DNA of 64,000 nucleotides from Legionella yabuuchiae (GTDB taxonomy: Bacteria > Pseudomonadota > Gammaproteobacteria > Legionellales > Legionellaceae). Below are positions 54,419-63,058 of the stretch, one piece after another. A program made the translations under genes and the position numbers. Within the stretch, counting starts at the first letter, position 1. Each line of letters opens with the position of its first letter. The DNA lies in NCBI RefSeq assembly GCF_900640115.1, contig NZ_CAAAIW010000013.1, positions 1-64,000 on the forward strand, in the 5' to 3' direction. A model generated the notes under the pieces. That model was not told the origin of the DNA. It did no database searches and saw only the letters and a program-made list of their open reading frames with translations.

Positions 54419-54584
54419 CGAAGCACCTGCTGCTGTGAAGTAACGGTAACGACATTAATTTGTTTCATGCGTGAAAGGGCGGCGCCTTCATTTTTTATCC
54501 TGCCACATTTTAAAAAGCGAGCAATGGCTCATTCTCTTGCGAGTTCTTAAGATGTGGTGGGGGAAAAGGAAAAGCTTAAATCAC

Positions 54585-55694
54585 TCATTTTGAAGGATCA
54601 CGGGTATATATATGAAATAGCGCGATGATGCCAAGGCAAAAGAGGGTATAACTAAGCGCATATAATAAAGAAGAAATGTTATCAGGTGCCCATCCAAACA
54701 ATAGTCTAGAGAGATACTGTTTTAGATTGATAAAGCTACCATTGAGTTGTTTAATTTTAATGAACACTTGTATTTTTAAAAAAAGTACGTGTAGAACATA
54801 AGCGCTCAGCGCATATTGCCCCAGAAGTCTTAAGGGATAAAAGCCATTTTTCCATTGCTTAATGTCGATGATCCAGTATAACACTGAAAAAGATAACAAC
54901 GCCCAGCCATCAGCCCAAAGAACATAAGAACTGGTCCAAAGCGATTTATTAATAGGAAAAAATAGCCCCCATGCATAGCCACCCAGGCTTAAACCCAAAG
55001 AAACTAATAGCATTCTGTAGACTTTATGTTCAGGATTCATTGAGCTATTAAAAAACCAGCGACCAAATATCAGACCGGACAAGGTAGTGGCAATCGCGGG
55101 AAAGGTGCTTAGAAATCCTTCGGGATCATAAAACGTTCCATATAAATGCGTGGGTGAAAATAATAACCTATCCAAAAGGGCAGCAAGGTTTCCAGCAGGA
55201 GATAGGTCGCCGGCTCCAAACTCAGGGACAGGGTAAACGGTCATAATCAACCAATAACTTATTAAAATACCGATGGTCAAAACAATGTGGGAAAATTTGC
55301 TGGCATAGAGAAACAATATCCCCGCGACTAAATAACACAAAGCGATGCGTTGCAATACTCCATAAAAACGTAGGGTTTCAAAGTTAAGACTCGGGATCAG
55401 ATTAAGGATCAACCCAATGGTGAAAAGAAAAAAAACACGCTTTATAATTTTAATAAGTATTGTTCGTTTCTTTTCAGGATTTTTCAATGAAGATGAAAGG
55501 GCTAAAACCAGAGAAATCCCAACAATAAATAAAAAAAAGGGAAAAATGAGATCCGCTAGCGTGCACCCATGCCAGGATGAATGAGTAAGCCAAGCAAAAC
55601 TAGTGTTGTATCCAGGACTATTAACCACAATCATTGCGGCGACCACAAGGCCTCGGAAAACATCAAGGGATATAATTCTATTAGAGTGTTTCAT
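54585..55694 (-). CDS. HGSNAT/NagX-like membrane acyltransferase (DUF5009, COG4299)
   Basis: A 369-residue polytopic membrane protein with about ten spans. The N terminus SNRIISLDVFRGLVVAAMI, then WHGCTLADLIFPFFLFIVGI, is the signature of the heparan-alpha-glucosaminide acetyltransferase family. This includes bacterial NagX-type proteins that acetylate glucosamine-type sugars across a membrane; the His of SSWHG is the expected catalytic residue. Later segments (LRLLGQYALSAYVLHVLFL) match the family end. It lies 48 bases after the kinase gene in the same direction, so the two may be co-transcribed. The substrate is unknown. Confidence 0.85.
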   Translation of the reverse strand: MKHSNRIISLDVFRGLVVAAMIVVNSPGYNTSFAWLTHSSWHGCTLADLIFPFFLFIVGISLVLALSSSLKNPEKKRTILIKIIKRVFFLFTIGLILNLIPSLNFETLRFYGVLQRIALCYLVAGILFLYASKFSHIVLTIGILISYWLIMTVYPVPEFGAGDLSPAGNLAALLDRLLFSPTHLYGTFYDPEGFLSTFPAIATTLSGLIFGRWFFNSSMNPEHKVYRMLLVSLGLSLGGYAWGLFFPINKSLWTSSYVLWADGWALLSFSVLYWIIDIKQWKNGFYPLRLLGQYALSAYVLHVLFLKIQVFIKIKQLNGSFINLKQYLSRLLFGWAPDNISSLLYALSYTLFCLGIIALFHIYTRDPSK

Positions 55695-55742
55695 AGTTAT
55701 TTAAATGTATTACCTTTACAACGATTGTTTTAAACAGCTCAT

Positions 55743-57068
55743 TTAACACGAATGAGTGATATTCCTTTGTAATTGAGGCACATCACTAGCGGAAGACTCT
55801 ACTGGATGCATCTTTAGTGGTGGGGTGGTTTTTTGCATAAAGAATGAACACCATGAGTGCTTGGCTTGTACTGGTGTTACATTGCTGTTAAAGGCTTGAG
55901 ATGAAGCAGCTAATTCTGGTAATTCCGCAGAGGGTGCATGTTCTTCAGGATTGTAGCGCCGCTGAACCCTTGCAAGGCCTGGTTGCGGTACGTTTAGCTG
56001 TTCTAATTCTTCACGTTGATGTCGCTCAAAAACCAAATCCCTTACGTGAATTAAATTGGTTATGGCCTCAGAAAGATGCATTCGTTTTTTTGGATCAGAT
56101 TCAGCCATGCTAAGTATGACCTTAAATAATGATTTATATTCATCAAAAGTTAAATTCTCTCCACGTAGATAAGTGGTATATATATGTTTTAGATTTTTAT
56201 CATGATCATCATGAAAGAGGGACGACCAAGGTAAATCATACTCTGCCCATAACTCTTTTAAAATGACCGCAGCGGCAAATACATCTAGCTTGTAATCAGC
56301 TGGAGGAGGGGGAGAAAGACATTCTCCACGGGAATCATAACACTCAGGGGCAATGTATAGTGGCGTACCATTGACATATTTTGGCTTATGACCTGCTAAG
56401 CAGACGCAAGCGAGATCAATAATATTAACTGTGAACGTATTATTCTCTAAAGCAACGATAATGTTTTCAGGCTTAATGTCTCGATGTACGAGTCCATGAT
56501 CATGGATTTGTTCCTTTAAGGCGGTAAGCAACTTGATCGATAATTCAAATCGATCGTTTAACCCAGGATCCCAAAGCTTTGGTTCAAGGGAGTTTAATAA
56601 TTCAAAAAGATCTTTTCCCGGCTGTTTTTTCAAAAATAGATAACAACAATTATCAAGATACTGATGGCTGAAAAAATATTGCGGATAAATCCCTAGGTGA
56701 GGGGCTTTTTGAGACATTTCAAATTCATTTCTGCTCTCCTCTGAGCCGACTTGTACCTTGCAAACCATCTCTTGTTCTAATGGTTTTTCTGGTTTAATCG
56801 CTTCATTTTCTAAGGAAAAATTAGCAATGACGTTATAAACCCCTCCATAGGTGCCAGAGCCGAGCGGCTCATTATCTAAGACGGCACATTGATAAACATT
56901 ATCGCTTCGATCAAGCACCACCAGGGTATGCGATAGGGAAACTTCAAGATCCCCAATTGGGAAAATGATATGCGTTCTAAAATCAGTGAAATTAGGGTGG
57001 CTTCTCAGTAATTGAGTTAATAAAACCAAGTCTTTCTGTTGTGGGGATAAAAGATTAATCGTATACAT
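55743..57068 (-). CDS. Eukaryote-like Ser/Thr protein kinase, candidate LegK-type effector
   Basis: A 441-residue protein with a complete kinase domain at about 40-330. The Gly-loop is GSGTYGGVY (70-78), with VAIK-type Lys104 in MVCKVQV, catalytic HRDIKPEN (195-202), and DFG present as DLA with Asp218. The APE motif is GTPLYIAPE. The metal and catalytic residues are retained, so it should be active. The last 100 residues are polar, without membrane span or extracellular domain, unlike bacterial PknB receptors. This resembles Legionella LegK effectors that act in the host. The ATG at 57068 is preferred to a TTG 17 codons upstream, though no strong ribosome site is seen. Confidence 0.8.
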   Translation of the reverse strand: MYTINLLSPQQKDLVLLTQLLRSHPNFTDFRTHIIFPIGDLEVSLSHTLVVLDRSDNVYQCAVLDNEPLGSGTYGGVYNVIANFSLENEAIKPEKPLEQEMVCKVQVGSEESRNEFEMSQKAPHLGIYPQYFFSHQYLDNCCYLFLKKQPGKDLFELLNSLEPKLWDPGLNDRFELSIKLLTALKEQIHDHGLVHRDIKPENIIVALENNTFTVNIIDLACVCLAGHKPKYVNGTPLYIAPECYDSRGECLSPPPPADYKLDVFAAAVILKELWAEYDLPWSSLFHDDHDKNLKHIYTTYLRGENLTFDEYKSLFKVILSMAESDPKKRMHLSEAITNLIHVRDLVFERHQREELEQLNVPQPGLARVQRRYNPEEHAPSAELPELAASSQAFNSNVTPVQAKHSWCSFFMQKTTPPLKMHPVESSASDVPQLQRNITHSC

Positions 57069-57283
57069 AACAACGTAAGGGAATCGACCTCGAAAAAATA
57101 ATAAAAAAAATTTGCACAAAAACTATATCAAATTTTGCGCTTCATGGTCAAGCGGTTGTTAATAAGTTTTTTTTCTAACTATCTATTTTTAAAAGAAAAA
57201 ATATTGGCTAATTCTTTTTGCACAAGCCAGGACAAAAAACCTATGGTAAAATCATTTTTTTTCTAACGAACAATAATACAATC

Positions 57284-58300
57284 ATGTTGGAAAGCGATCG
57301 ACTCGTCAGTGTGCAAGCTGCGGATTCTGAAGAAGAAATTGATAGAGCCATTAGACCATTGCGTCTTGATGAGTATATTGGTCAAGAGGAAGCCTGTACC
57401 CAAATGCGGATTTTTATTGATGCCGCACTCAAGCGACAAGATGCATTGGATCATGTGCTGATTTTCGGTCCTCCAGGGCTTGGAAAAACAACGTTAGCGA
57501 ATATAATTGCCCATGAAATGGGCGTTAACCTTCGTCAAACCTCCGGGCCTGTACTTGAAAGAGCAGGAGATATTGCTGCCATCTTGACTAATCTGCAGGA
57601 AAACGATGTTTTATTTATTGATGAAATTCATCGTCTAAGCCCAGTCATTGAAGAGGTGCTGTATCCTGCAATGGAAGACTATAAGCTTGATATTATGATT
57701 GGTGAGGGGCCCGCTGCTCGGTCTATTAAGCTTGAACTACCTCCATTTACACTGATTGGCGCCACAACGCGAGCGGGTTCATTAACTTCTCCGTTAAGGG
57801 ATCGATTTGGAATTATACAACGTCTTGAGTTTTATTCGGTCGAGGCATTAACCTATATTGTGAAGCGTTCCGCAAAACTACTTGGCGTTCAAGCAGATGA
57901 GGTAGGTGCTCGAGAAATTGCTAAACGTTCGCGTGGTACACCCCGCATTGCCAATCGTCTGCTTCGTCGTGTTCGTGATTATGCAGAAGTGAAAGGCAAT
58001 GGCTTGATTGATCAAGAAATAGCACAATTGGCACTGGATATGCTCCATGTTGATCACAATGGGTTTGATGTTATGGATCGTAAACTCTTAATGGCGATTA
58101 TCGAACGCTTTTCCGGTGGGCCGGTAGGCGTAGACAGTATTGCAGCGGCTATAGGCGAAGAAAAAGGAACCATTGAAGACGTGTTGGAGCCTTATTTAAT
58201 TCAACAAGGGTTTTTAATGAGAACTCCACGAGGGCGAATGGCGACTGATTCTGCTTATCAGCATTTTGGTTATAACATCAAAGAAAATGTTTCCGGATGA
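57284..58300 (+). CDS. ruvB: Holliday junction branch-migration helicase RuvB
   Basis: A 338-residue AAA+ motor that drives branch migration with RuvA. It has [20 protein letters not shown], Walker [18 protein letters not shown], Walker B FIDEIHRL, sensor 1 [19 protein letters not shown] and a winged-helix C-terminal domain ([20 protein letters not shown]). The ATG at 57284 gives the normal length; an upstream in-frame ATG (57218) would add 22 unlikely residues. ruvA and ruvC are not directly upstream here. The stop overlaps the ybgC start (ATGA). Confidence 0.96.
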   Translation: MLESDRLVSVQAADSEEEIDRAIRPLRLDEYIGQEEACTQMRIFIDAALKRQDALDHVLIFGPPGLGKTTLANIIAHEMGVNLRQTSGPVLERAGDIAAILTNLQENDVLFIDEIHRLSPVIEEVLYPAMEDYKLDIMIGEGPAARSIKLELPPFTLIGATTRAGSLTSPLRDRFGIIQRLEFYSVEALTYIVKRSAKLLGVQADEVGAREIAKRSRGTPRIANRLLRRVRDYAEVKGNGLIDQEIAQLALDMLHVDHNGFDVMDRKLLMAIIERFSGGPVGVDSIAAAIGEEKGTIEDVLEPYLIQQGFLMRTPRGRMATDSAYQHFGYNIKENVSG

Positions 58301-58692
58301 GTAAATCATTTATTTATACGTGTAGAGTTTATGCAGAAAACGTTGATCACATGGGGATCGTGTACCATGCGAATTACCTCTGTTTTTTTGAGCGCGCACG
58401 CACTGAATTACTACGCAAGCTCGGTTTTTCTTTGCCAGAGTTAGGCAACAATGGCACGCAATTTGCCATCAGCGAAGTTCAATTACGCTTTCGTGCTCCC
58501 GCGCGATTAGATGATTTGTTAACCATTAAAACTTCTGTCACGACTCAACGAGCTGCGAGCTTACTGTTTAAGCAGGTGATGTGCGATCCGTCAGATAAAG
58601 TACTGTGTGAAGGAGACATCCAGGTGGTTTGCTTAAATGATGCCTTGAAGCCAAAGCGATTGCCAGATAGTCTTATTAAATTTAATTTTTAG
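58297..58692 (+). CDS. ybgC: Tol-Pal system acyl-CoA thioesterase YbgC
   Basis: A 131-residue hot-dog-fold thioesterase. The catalytic Asp and the family motif are in [20 protein letters not shown]; the rest follows the fold ([16 protein letters not shown]). YbgC hydrolyses short-chain or acyl-ACP-bound thioesters and is conserved at the head of tol-pal operons. It overlaps ruvB by 4 bases, with tolQ 24 bases downstream. Confidence 0.95.
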   Translation: MSKSFIYTCRVYAENVDHMGIVYHANYLCFFERARTELLRKLGFSLPELGNNGTQFAISEVQLRFRAPARLDDLLTIKTSVTTQRAASLLFKQVMCDPSDKVLCEGDIQVVCLNDALKPKRLPDSLIKFNF

Positions 58693-58716
58693 ATTTTGCT
58701 CTAAAAGGAGATAAAT

Positions 58717-59391
58717 GTGGCTAATCATATGTCGGTGCTTGGATATTTCTTTCAAGCAGGATTTGTAGTGAAAACAGTTATGCTGATATTGCTTGCTGCA
58801 TCCATTCTATCTTGGACGCTCATATTGCAGCGGGCTTGGTATTTTCGGAAAATGAAACAACAATACCAATCTTTTAATCAGCGATTCTGGGATTCAGATG
58901 ATTTAACAAAGCTTTATACTACATTAGACAGTCGAGCAGACGAGAAGCAAGGCTTAGCCGCGATATTTTACACGGGCTTTAAAGAGTTCCTTCGTTTGCG
59001 TAAGTTTGGTGATATTGTTAATGAGCCGATTCAACGAGTAATGCAAATCAGTCACGCGAAAGAAGCCGCCCGACTTGAGCAACATTTGCCTTTATTTGCC
59101 TCGATAGGATCTATTTCGCCTTACATCGGGCTGTTTGGAACGGTCTGGGGAATTATGATGTCTTTACAAGCCTTAGGTCAGGCACAGCAAGCCACCATTG
59201 CCATGGTGGCTCCTGGAATTTCTGAAGCTTTAGTCGCCACGGCATTGGGGTTATTCACAGCGATTCCAGCGGTTATTGCGTATAACCGCTACACCACAAA
59301 GGCCAATGAGTTGCTTGATCGCTATAGTCTGTTTCAAGAAGAGCTGATAGCGCTTATAACTCAACAAATGGGTTCCTCTGGAAAAGGATGA
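58717..59391 (+). CDS. tolQ: Tol-Pal energising protein TolQ
   Basis: A 224-residue inner-membrane protein with three spans (VVKTVMLILLAASILSWTLI near the N terminus, then LFASIGSISPYIGLFGTVWG and ISEALVATALGLFTAIPAVI). With TolR it forms the proton-driven motor that powers outer-membrane constriction during division. The start is a GTG with AAAAGGAG 7 bases before it; an overlapping out-of-frame ATG two bases upstream is not used. Length is close to the family norm. Confidence 0.96.
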   Translation: MANHMSVLGYFFQAGFVVKTVMLILLAASILSWTLILQRAWYFRKMKQQYQSFNQRFWDSDDLTKLYTTLDSRADEKQGLAAIFYTGFKEFLRLRKFGDIVNEPIQRVMQISHAKEAARLEQHLPLFASIGSISPYIGLFGTVWGIMMSLQALGQAQQATIAMVAPGISEALVATALGLFTAIPAVIAYNRYTTKANELLDRYSLFQEELIALITQQMGSSGKG

Positions 59392-59394
59392 ATC

Positions 59395-59853
59395 ATGCTA
59401 AAGAAAAACAATTCCCGCTCAAGGCCAATGGCAGAGATTAACGTTGTTCCTTATATTGACGTAATGTTAGTATTGCTGGTGATCTTTATGATCACTGCTC
59501 CTTTGTTAACGCAAGGCGTGACTGTAGATTTACCCAAAGCCGCCAGTGAACCTGTGCAAACCACCGAGCGCGAACCGATCATTGTGTCCGTGAATCGGGA
59601 TGGAGAATATTTTTTGAATATCAGTGCTAATCCAAATTTGCCAATCGAACCGCAAAAACTCATGGTTAGAGTTGCAGCGGAGCTTGGATTAGCACGCCAA
59701 GCAAAAGCGCCAATCAATATTTTGGTCAAAGGGGATCAGGGCGTTTCTTATGGTAAAGTCGTCGTTGCGATGAGTTTGCTAAAAAAAGCGGGCGCAGAGC
59801 AGGTGGGATTAATAACGGACTCAAGCGATCAATCTGAGGAGAGTATTGCATGA
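59395..59853 (+). CDS. tolR: Tol-Pal energising protein TolR
   Basis: A 152-residue ExbD/TolR protein. One membrane helix carries the proton-binding Asp (AEINVVPYIDVMLVLLVIFM, Asp around residue 22), followed by a periplasmic domain (VDLPKAASEP, INILVKGDQGVSYGKVV). It begins 3 bases after tolQ, and its stop overlaps tolA (ATGA). Confidence 0.96.
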   Translation: MLKKNNSRSRPMAEINVVPYIDVMLVLLVIFMITAPLLTQGVTVDLPKAASEPVQTTEREPIIVSVNRDGEYFLNISANPNLPIEPQKLMVRVAAELGLARQAKAPINILVKGDQGVSYGKVVVAMSLLKKAGAEQVGLITDSSDQSEESIA

Positions 59854-60767
59854 TTGAGCAACGCAGTTATCGAGTTGCATTCGCTTTTGCCATAGCCTTG
59901 CACGTAGTCGTAATGATTTTACTCATTTCTAATCCAAGTAGCGAACGCCCTGTATTAATGCTGAGTGCAAAAAACGAAGTAAGCGCGCCAGCACCTAAAA
60001 GACCTTCTCCTGAAGAAAATGCAATTAAAGCCGTTAGTGTGGATAGCCAGGAAGTGATGGATACCATTAACAAGCTCAAAGAAGAACGCAAACAACAACA
60101 GTTAGCAGAAGAACGCAAACAATTGGCTTTAAAAAAACAAGCTGAAGCCGCAAGAAAGCAACGACTAGAAGAGCAGCGTCGAGTGGAGCGCCTTAAGGAA
60201 GAGGCGGCAAAATTGGCTAAAGAACAGAAGCGGAAATTAGCAGAAGAACAAAAGCGTTTAAAGCAATTAGCCAAACAAAAAGAAGCAGAAGAAAAAAGGC
60301 TGGCTGAGATTAAAGAAAAAGAAGCGCAATTTAAAAAACAGCAAGAAGCTGAAGCGGCTAAGTTGGCTGAGTTCAAGCGAAAACAAGCAGAACAAGCCAA
60401 AGCAGAAGAAGAACGTCAGCAGCGATTAGCCGCAGAACAAGCAGCAAAAGAAGCAGAAAAAAATGCCCGAATTGCTGGAGAAGTCGACAAATACAAGGCA
60501 TTGATTATTAATGCAATTAGTCGGCAGTGGATTTTACCAGATAATGTGGATTCCAGTTTATCTAGTCAATTTAGGATTCGTTTGGCTCCAACGGGTGCGG
60601 TATTGGAAGTTAGTCTGATTCGAAGCAGCGGGGATCCGGTATTAGACCGTTCTGCGCAGTCCGCTATCTATAAGGCATCACCATTGCCTGTGCCCAATGA
60701 TCCAGATGCTTTTAATGTGTTTAGAGATATTAGTTTAACGGTTCGCCCAGAGAACGCCAGGGGGTAG
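59850..60767 (+). CDS. tolA: Tol-Pal protein TolA
   Basis: A 305-residue protein with one N-terminal membrane helix (VAFAFAIALHVVVMILLI). A long Ala/Glu/Lys/Gln-rich helix of about 150 residues crosses the periplasm (KEEAAKLAKEQKRKLAEEQ and similar repeats). A C-terminal TonB-like domain follows (LIINAISRQWILPDNVDSSL, then SLIRSSGDPVLDRSAQSAIY). It links the TolQR motor to TolB and Pal. Shorter than E. coli TolA (421) because of a shorter helix. Confidence 0.95.
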   Translation: MIEQRSYRVAFAFAIALHVVVMILLISNPSSERPVLMLSAKNEVSAPAPKRPSPEENAIKAVSVDSQEVMDTINKLKEERKQQQLAEERKQLALKKQAEAARKQRLEEQRRVERLKEEAAKLAKEQKRKLAEEQKRLKQLAKQKEAEEKRLAEIKEKEAQFKKQQEAEAAKLAEFKRKQAEQAKAEEERQQRLAAEQAAKEAEKNARIAGEVDKYKALIINAISRQWILPDNVDSSLSSQFRIRLAPTGAVLEVSLIRSSGDPVLDRSAQSAIYKASPLPVPNDPDAFNVFRDISLTVRPENARG

Positions 60768-60770
60768 TTC

Positions 60771-62033
60771 ATGAAACGCTTTGTTGTACTTATTTTTCTT
60801 TTCGTTACTCATGTAACGTACGCGCTTGATTTGGAATTAACTCAAGGCGTCAATGCTGCGCTTCCTATTGGAGTCAATGAATTTCAAGGAAGCTCGCAAG
60901 CCAAAGAAGTGGTTGGGGTGATTAGAAATGACTTGCGGCTTTCTGGGCAGTTTCGACTCGTTCCCCCTCGTGACAATACCTCAGCGGCAAATTTACCAAT
61001 AACAGTCTGGCGAAGTGCTGGCGCAGACAGCGTTTTATCCGGTTCGGTTTCAGAAGTAGGCTCAAATCAATTTAACGTTCGTTTTGAATTATTTGATGCC
61101 GCCGCGCATGGCCGACTATTGCTCACCAAAAGCTATAACGTCAGAAGCAATGATCTAAGAGCGTTGGCTCATCATATTAGCGATGAAGTCTATGAAAAGC
61201 TCACAGGAGAGCGTGGCGTTTTCTCCACACGAATCGCCTATATTTTGGTGCAACATGCGGGTGCGAAAAGAAAGTTCACCTTAGAAGTCGCAGATGTTGA
61301 TGGGTATAATCCTCAAACCTTGCTGATGTCAACAGAGCCGATTATGTCCCCAGCTTGGTCACCTGATGGCAAACAAATTGCTTATGTTTCATTTGAAAAT
61401 AAGCGCGCACAAATTTATACCGTACAAGTTGAAACCGGAAAAAGGCGATTAGTGACCAGTTTTACAGGAATAAATGGCGCCCCAGCTTGGTCCCCCGATG
61501 GGAAAGAGATGGCTGTAGTATTATCAAAAGACGGAACGCCCAATATTTTCAGTGTTAATTTAACTACCGGCCAAATGAAACAGCTTACTTTTGGAAAAGC
61601 AATTGATACCGAACCACGCTATTCACCCGATGGTAAATACTTATTATTCACTTCAGGTCGTGGTGGTTCCCCTCAAATTTATCGCTTAGAACTCGCAACC
61701 GGGAAGGTAAATCGAGTAACGTACGAGGGTAACTATAATGCTCGAGCATCATACACTCCAAATGAAAAATATATTGTGATGCTTCACCGTGAAGATCAGC
61801 GATTTAACATTGGTGTTCAGCATATGGATACCGGAAGAGTCGATACCCTGACCTCATCACTTATGGATGAGTCGCCTACCGTATCGCCCAATGGTCGATT
61901 GGTGCTTTATGCAACCAAGCATCAGGATAGAGGCGTCCTTGCTGTGGTGTCTCTCGATGGGCGAATAAGAATGAGGCTTCCTTCACGAGATGGAGATGTA
62001 CAGGAGCCAGCTTGGTCTCCGTACTTGGGATAA
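60771..62033 (+). CDS. tolB: Tol-Pal periplasmic beta-propeller TolB
   Basis: A 420-residue periplasmic protein: signal peptide [18 protein letters not shown]. An N-terminal alpha/beta domain follows ([14 protein letters not shown]). The six-bladed propeller repeats the pattern [39 protein letters not shown] and ending EPAWSPYLG. It cycles between TolA and Pal. pal does not follow: an S1/P1 nuclease gene starts 3 bases after the stop. Confidence 0.96.
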   Translation: MKRFVVLIFLFVTHVTYALDLELTQGVNAALPIGVNEFQGSSQAKEVVGVIRNDLRLSGQFRLVPPRDNTSAANLPITVWRSAGADSVLSGSVSEVGSNQFNVRFELFDAAAHGRLLLTKSYNVRSNDLRALAHHISDEVYEKLTGERGVFSTRIAYILVQHAGAKRKFTLEVADVDGYNPQTLLMSTEPIMSPAWSPDGKQIAYVSFENKRAQIYTVQVETGKRRLVTSFTGINGAPAWSPDGKEMAVVLSKDGTPNIFSVNLTTGQMKQLTFGKAIDTEPRYSPDGKYLLFTSGRGGSPQIYRLELATGKVNRVTYEGNYNARASYTPNEKYIVMLHREDQRFNIGVQHMDTGRVDTLTSSLMDESPTVSPNGRLVLYATKHQDRGVLAVVSLDGRIRMRLPSRDGDVQEPAWSPYLG

Positions 62034-62036
62034 GGC

Positions 62037-62888
62037 ATGATTAAAATGCTATTTATAGGGCTGGTTCTGTTTCTTTCCAGCCTCAATACTACGGTCTACG
62101 CTTGGAATTCTGTTGGGCATCGCGTGATTGCCCAAATCGCGTACGATCATTTAACCAAAAACGCAAAGCGGGACTTTAACCAGCTTAATCACGCCCTGGA
62201 TCGGGAATATCGTCAGCAAAATTTTGTAAATGCAGCGGTGTGGTTAGATGGATTAAGATCCCAAGACGTTAATTGGTACAATAACTTGCACTACATAGAT
62301 TGGTTTTTTACTGAAGACAACAGTCCTCTTCCTTCAACTCAGCATATCAATGCTTTATGGGCAATGCAGCAAGCTATCAGAACGCTTAAAAGTTCCAAAG
62401 CTAATGATTTTGATAAGGGATTAAGCCTTAGGATTTTAATTCACGTAGCCGGAGATTTACATCAGCCTCTTCACGCAGCTTCTCGTGTCAGTCATCAACA
62501 TCCTGCTGGTGATATGGGTGGGAATTTAGTAGGGCTAGGTAAAAATGAGGTGGGTAGTAATTTACATCAATATTGGGACAAAGGAGCCGGCCTGCTGTCT
62601 GAGCATAGGCATTACAAATCACAGCAAATAAAGGGGATGGCAAAGCTTATTGAGCAACAATTTCCCTGTGATCTAAAAAGCATGGATTTAAGCCCAGATC
62701 ATTGGGCCAAGGAGTCTCATCAATATGCCAAAAATTTTGCTTACAGCGTAAAGCCTAATGCCATTCCAAAGCCAGCGTATCAAGATCGCGCCAAGCGGAT
62801 TTCAAAAGAAAGAATAGCGCTCGCCGGTTGCCGACTCGCTGCATTGCTTAATGAAATTGATGCATCACTTAATAAGTCAGCCTACTAA
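62037..62888 (+). CDS. Secreted S1/P1-family zinc nuclease
   Basis: A 283-residue exported protein: signal MIKMLFIGLVLFLSSLNTTVYA. Cleavage before Trp23 would expose the N-terminal Trp that binds zinc in this family. Zinc ligands are in WNSVGHRVIAQIA, LHYIDWFF, LIHVAGDLHQPLHAA and GDMGGN. S1/P1 enzymes cut single-stranded nucleic acid and 3'-nucleotides. It sits where pal is usually found, 3 bases after tolB, and so is likely translated from the tol transcript. It may serve nucleotide scavenging outside the cell. Confidence 0.9.
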   Translation: MIKMLFIGLVLFLSSLNTTVYAWNSVGHRVIAQIAYDHLTKNAKRDFNQLNHALDREYRQQNFVNAAVWLDGLRSQDVNWYNNLHYIDWFFTEDNSPLPSTQHINALWAMQQAIRTLKSSKANDFDKGLSLRILIHVAGDLHQPLHAASRVSHQHPAGDMGGNLVGLGKNEVGSNLHQYWDKGAGLLSEHRHYKSQQIKGMAKLIEQQFPCDLKSMDLSPDHWAKESHQYAKNFAYSVKPNAIPKPAYQDRAKRISKERIALAGCRLAALLNEIDASLNKSAY

Positions 62889-62969
62889 CACAACTCAAAA
62901 TGAGTTGGCATAAACATCGTTTCAGATCTTTATGTCAAACATAGGCTAAGTGTAAGTGCTCCCCCTGCC

Positions 62970-63023
62970 GACTTCCCGCGGATTGACCGCGGGATCCTGC
63001 GATGTAAATTAAGCCGGGAAGTC
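62970..63023. repeat. Nested palindromic element before the E2 gene end
   Basis: GACTTCCCG (62970-62978) pairs with CGGGAAGTC (63015-63023), and inside it CCCGCGG pairs with CCGCGGG. It lies between convergent genes and may be a bidirectional terminator or a dispersed repeat. Confidence 0.5.
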
Positions 63024-63058
63024 AGGCGAAATTAGGTGGGTGAGCAGTTACGGCTAAG

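Noticed and set aside
59867-60400. 177-codon minus-strand Ser/Cys-rich frame inside tolA
   Set aside because: It is the antisense shadow of the Ala/Lys/Glu-rich helix of tolA.
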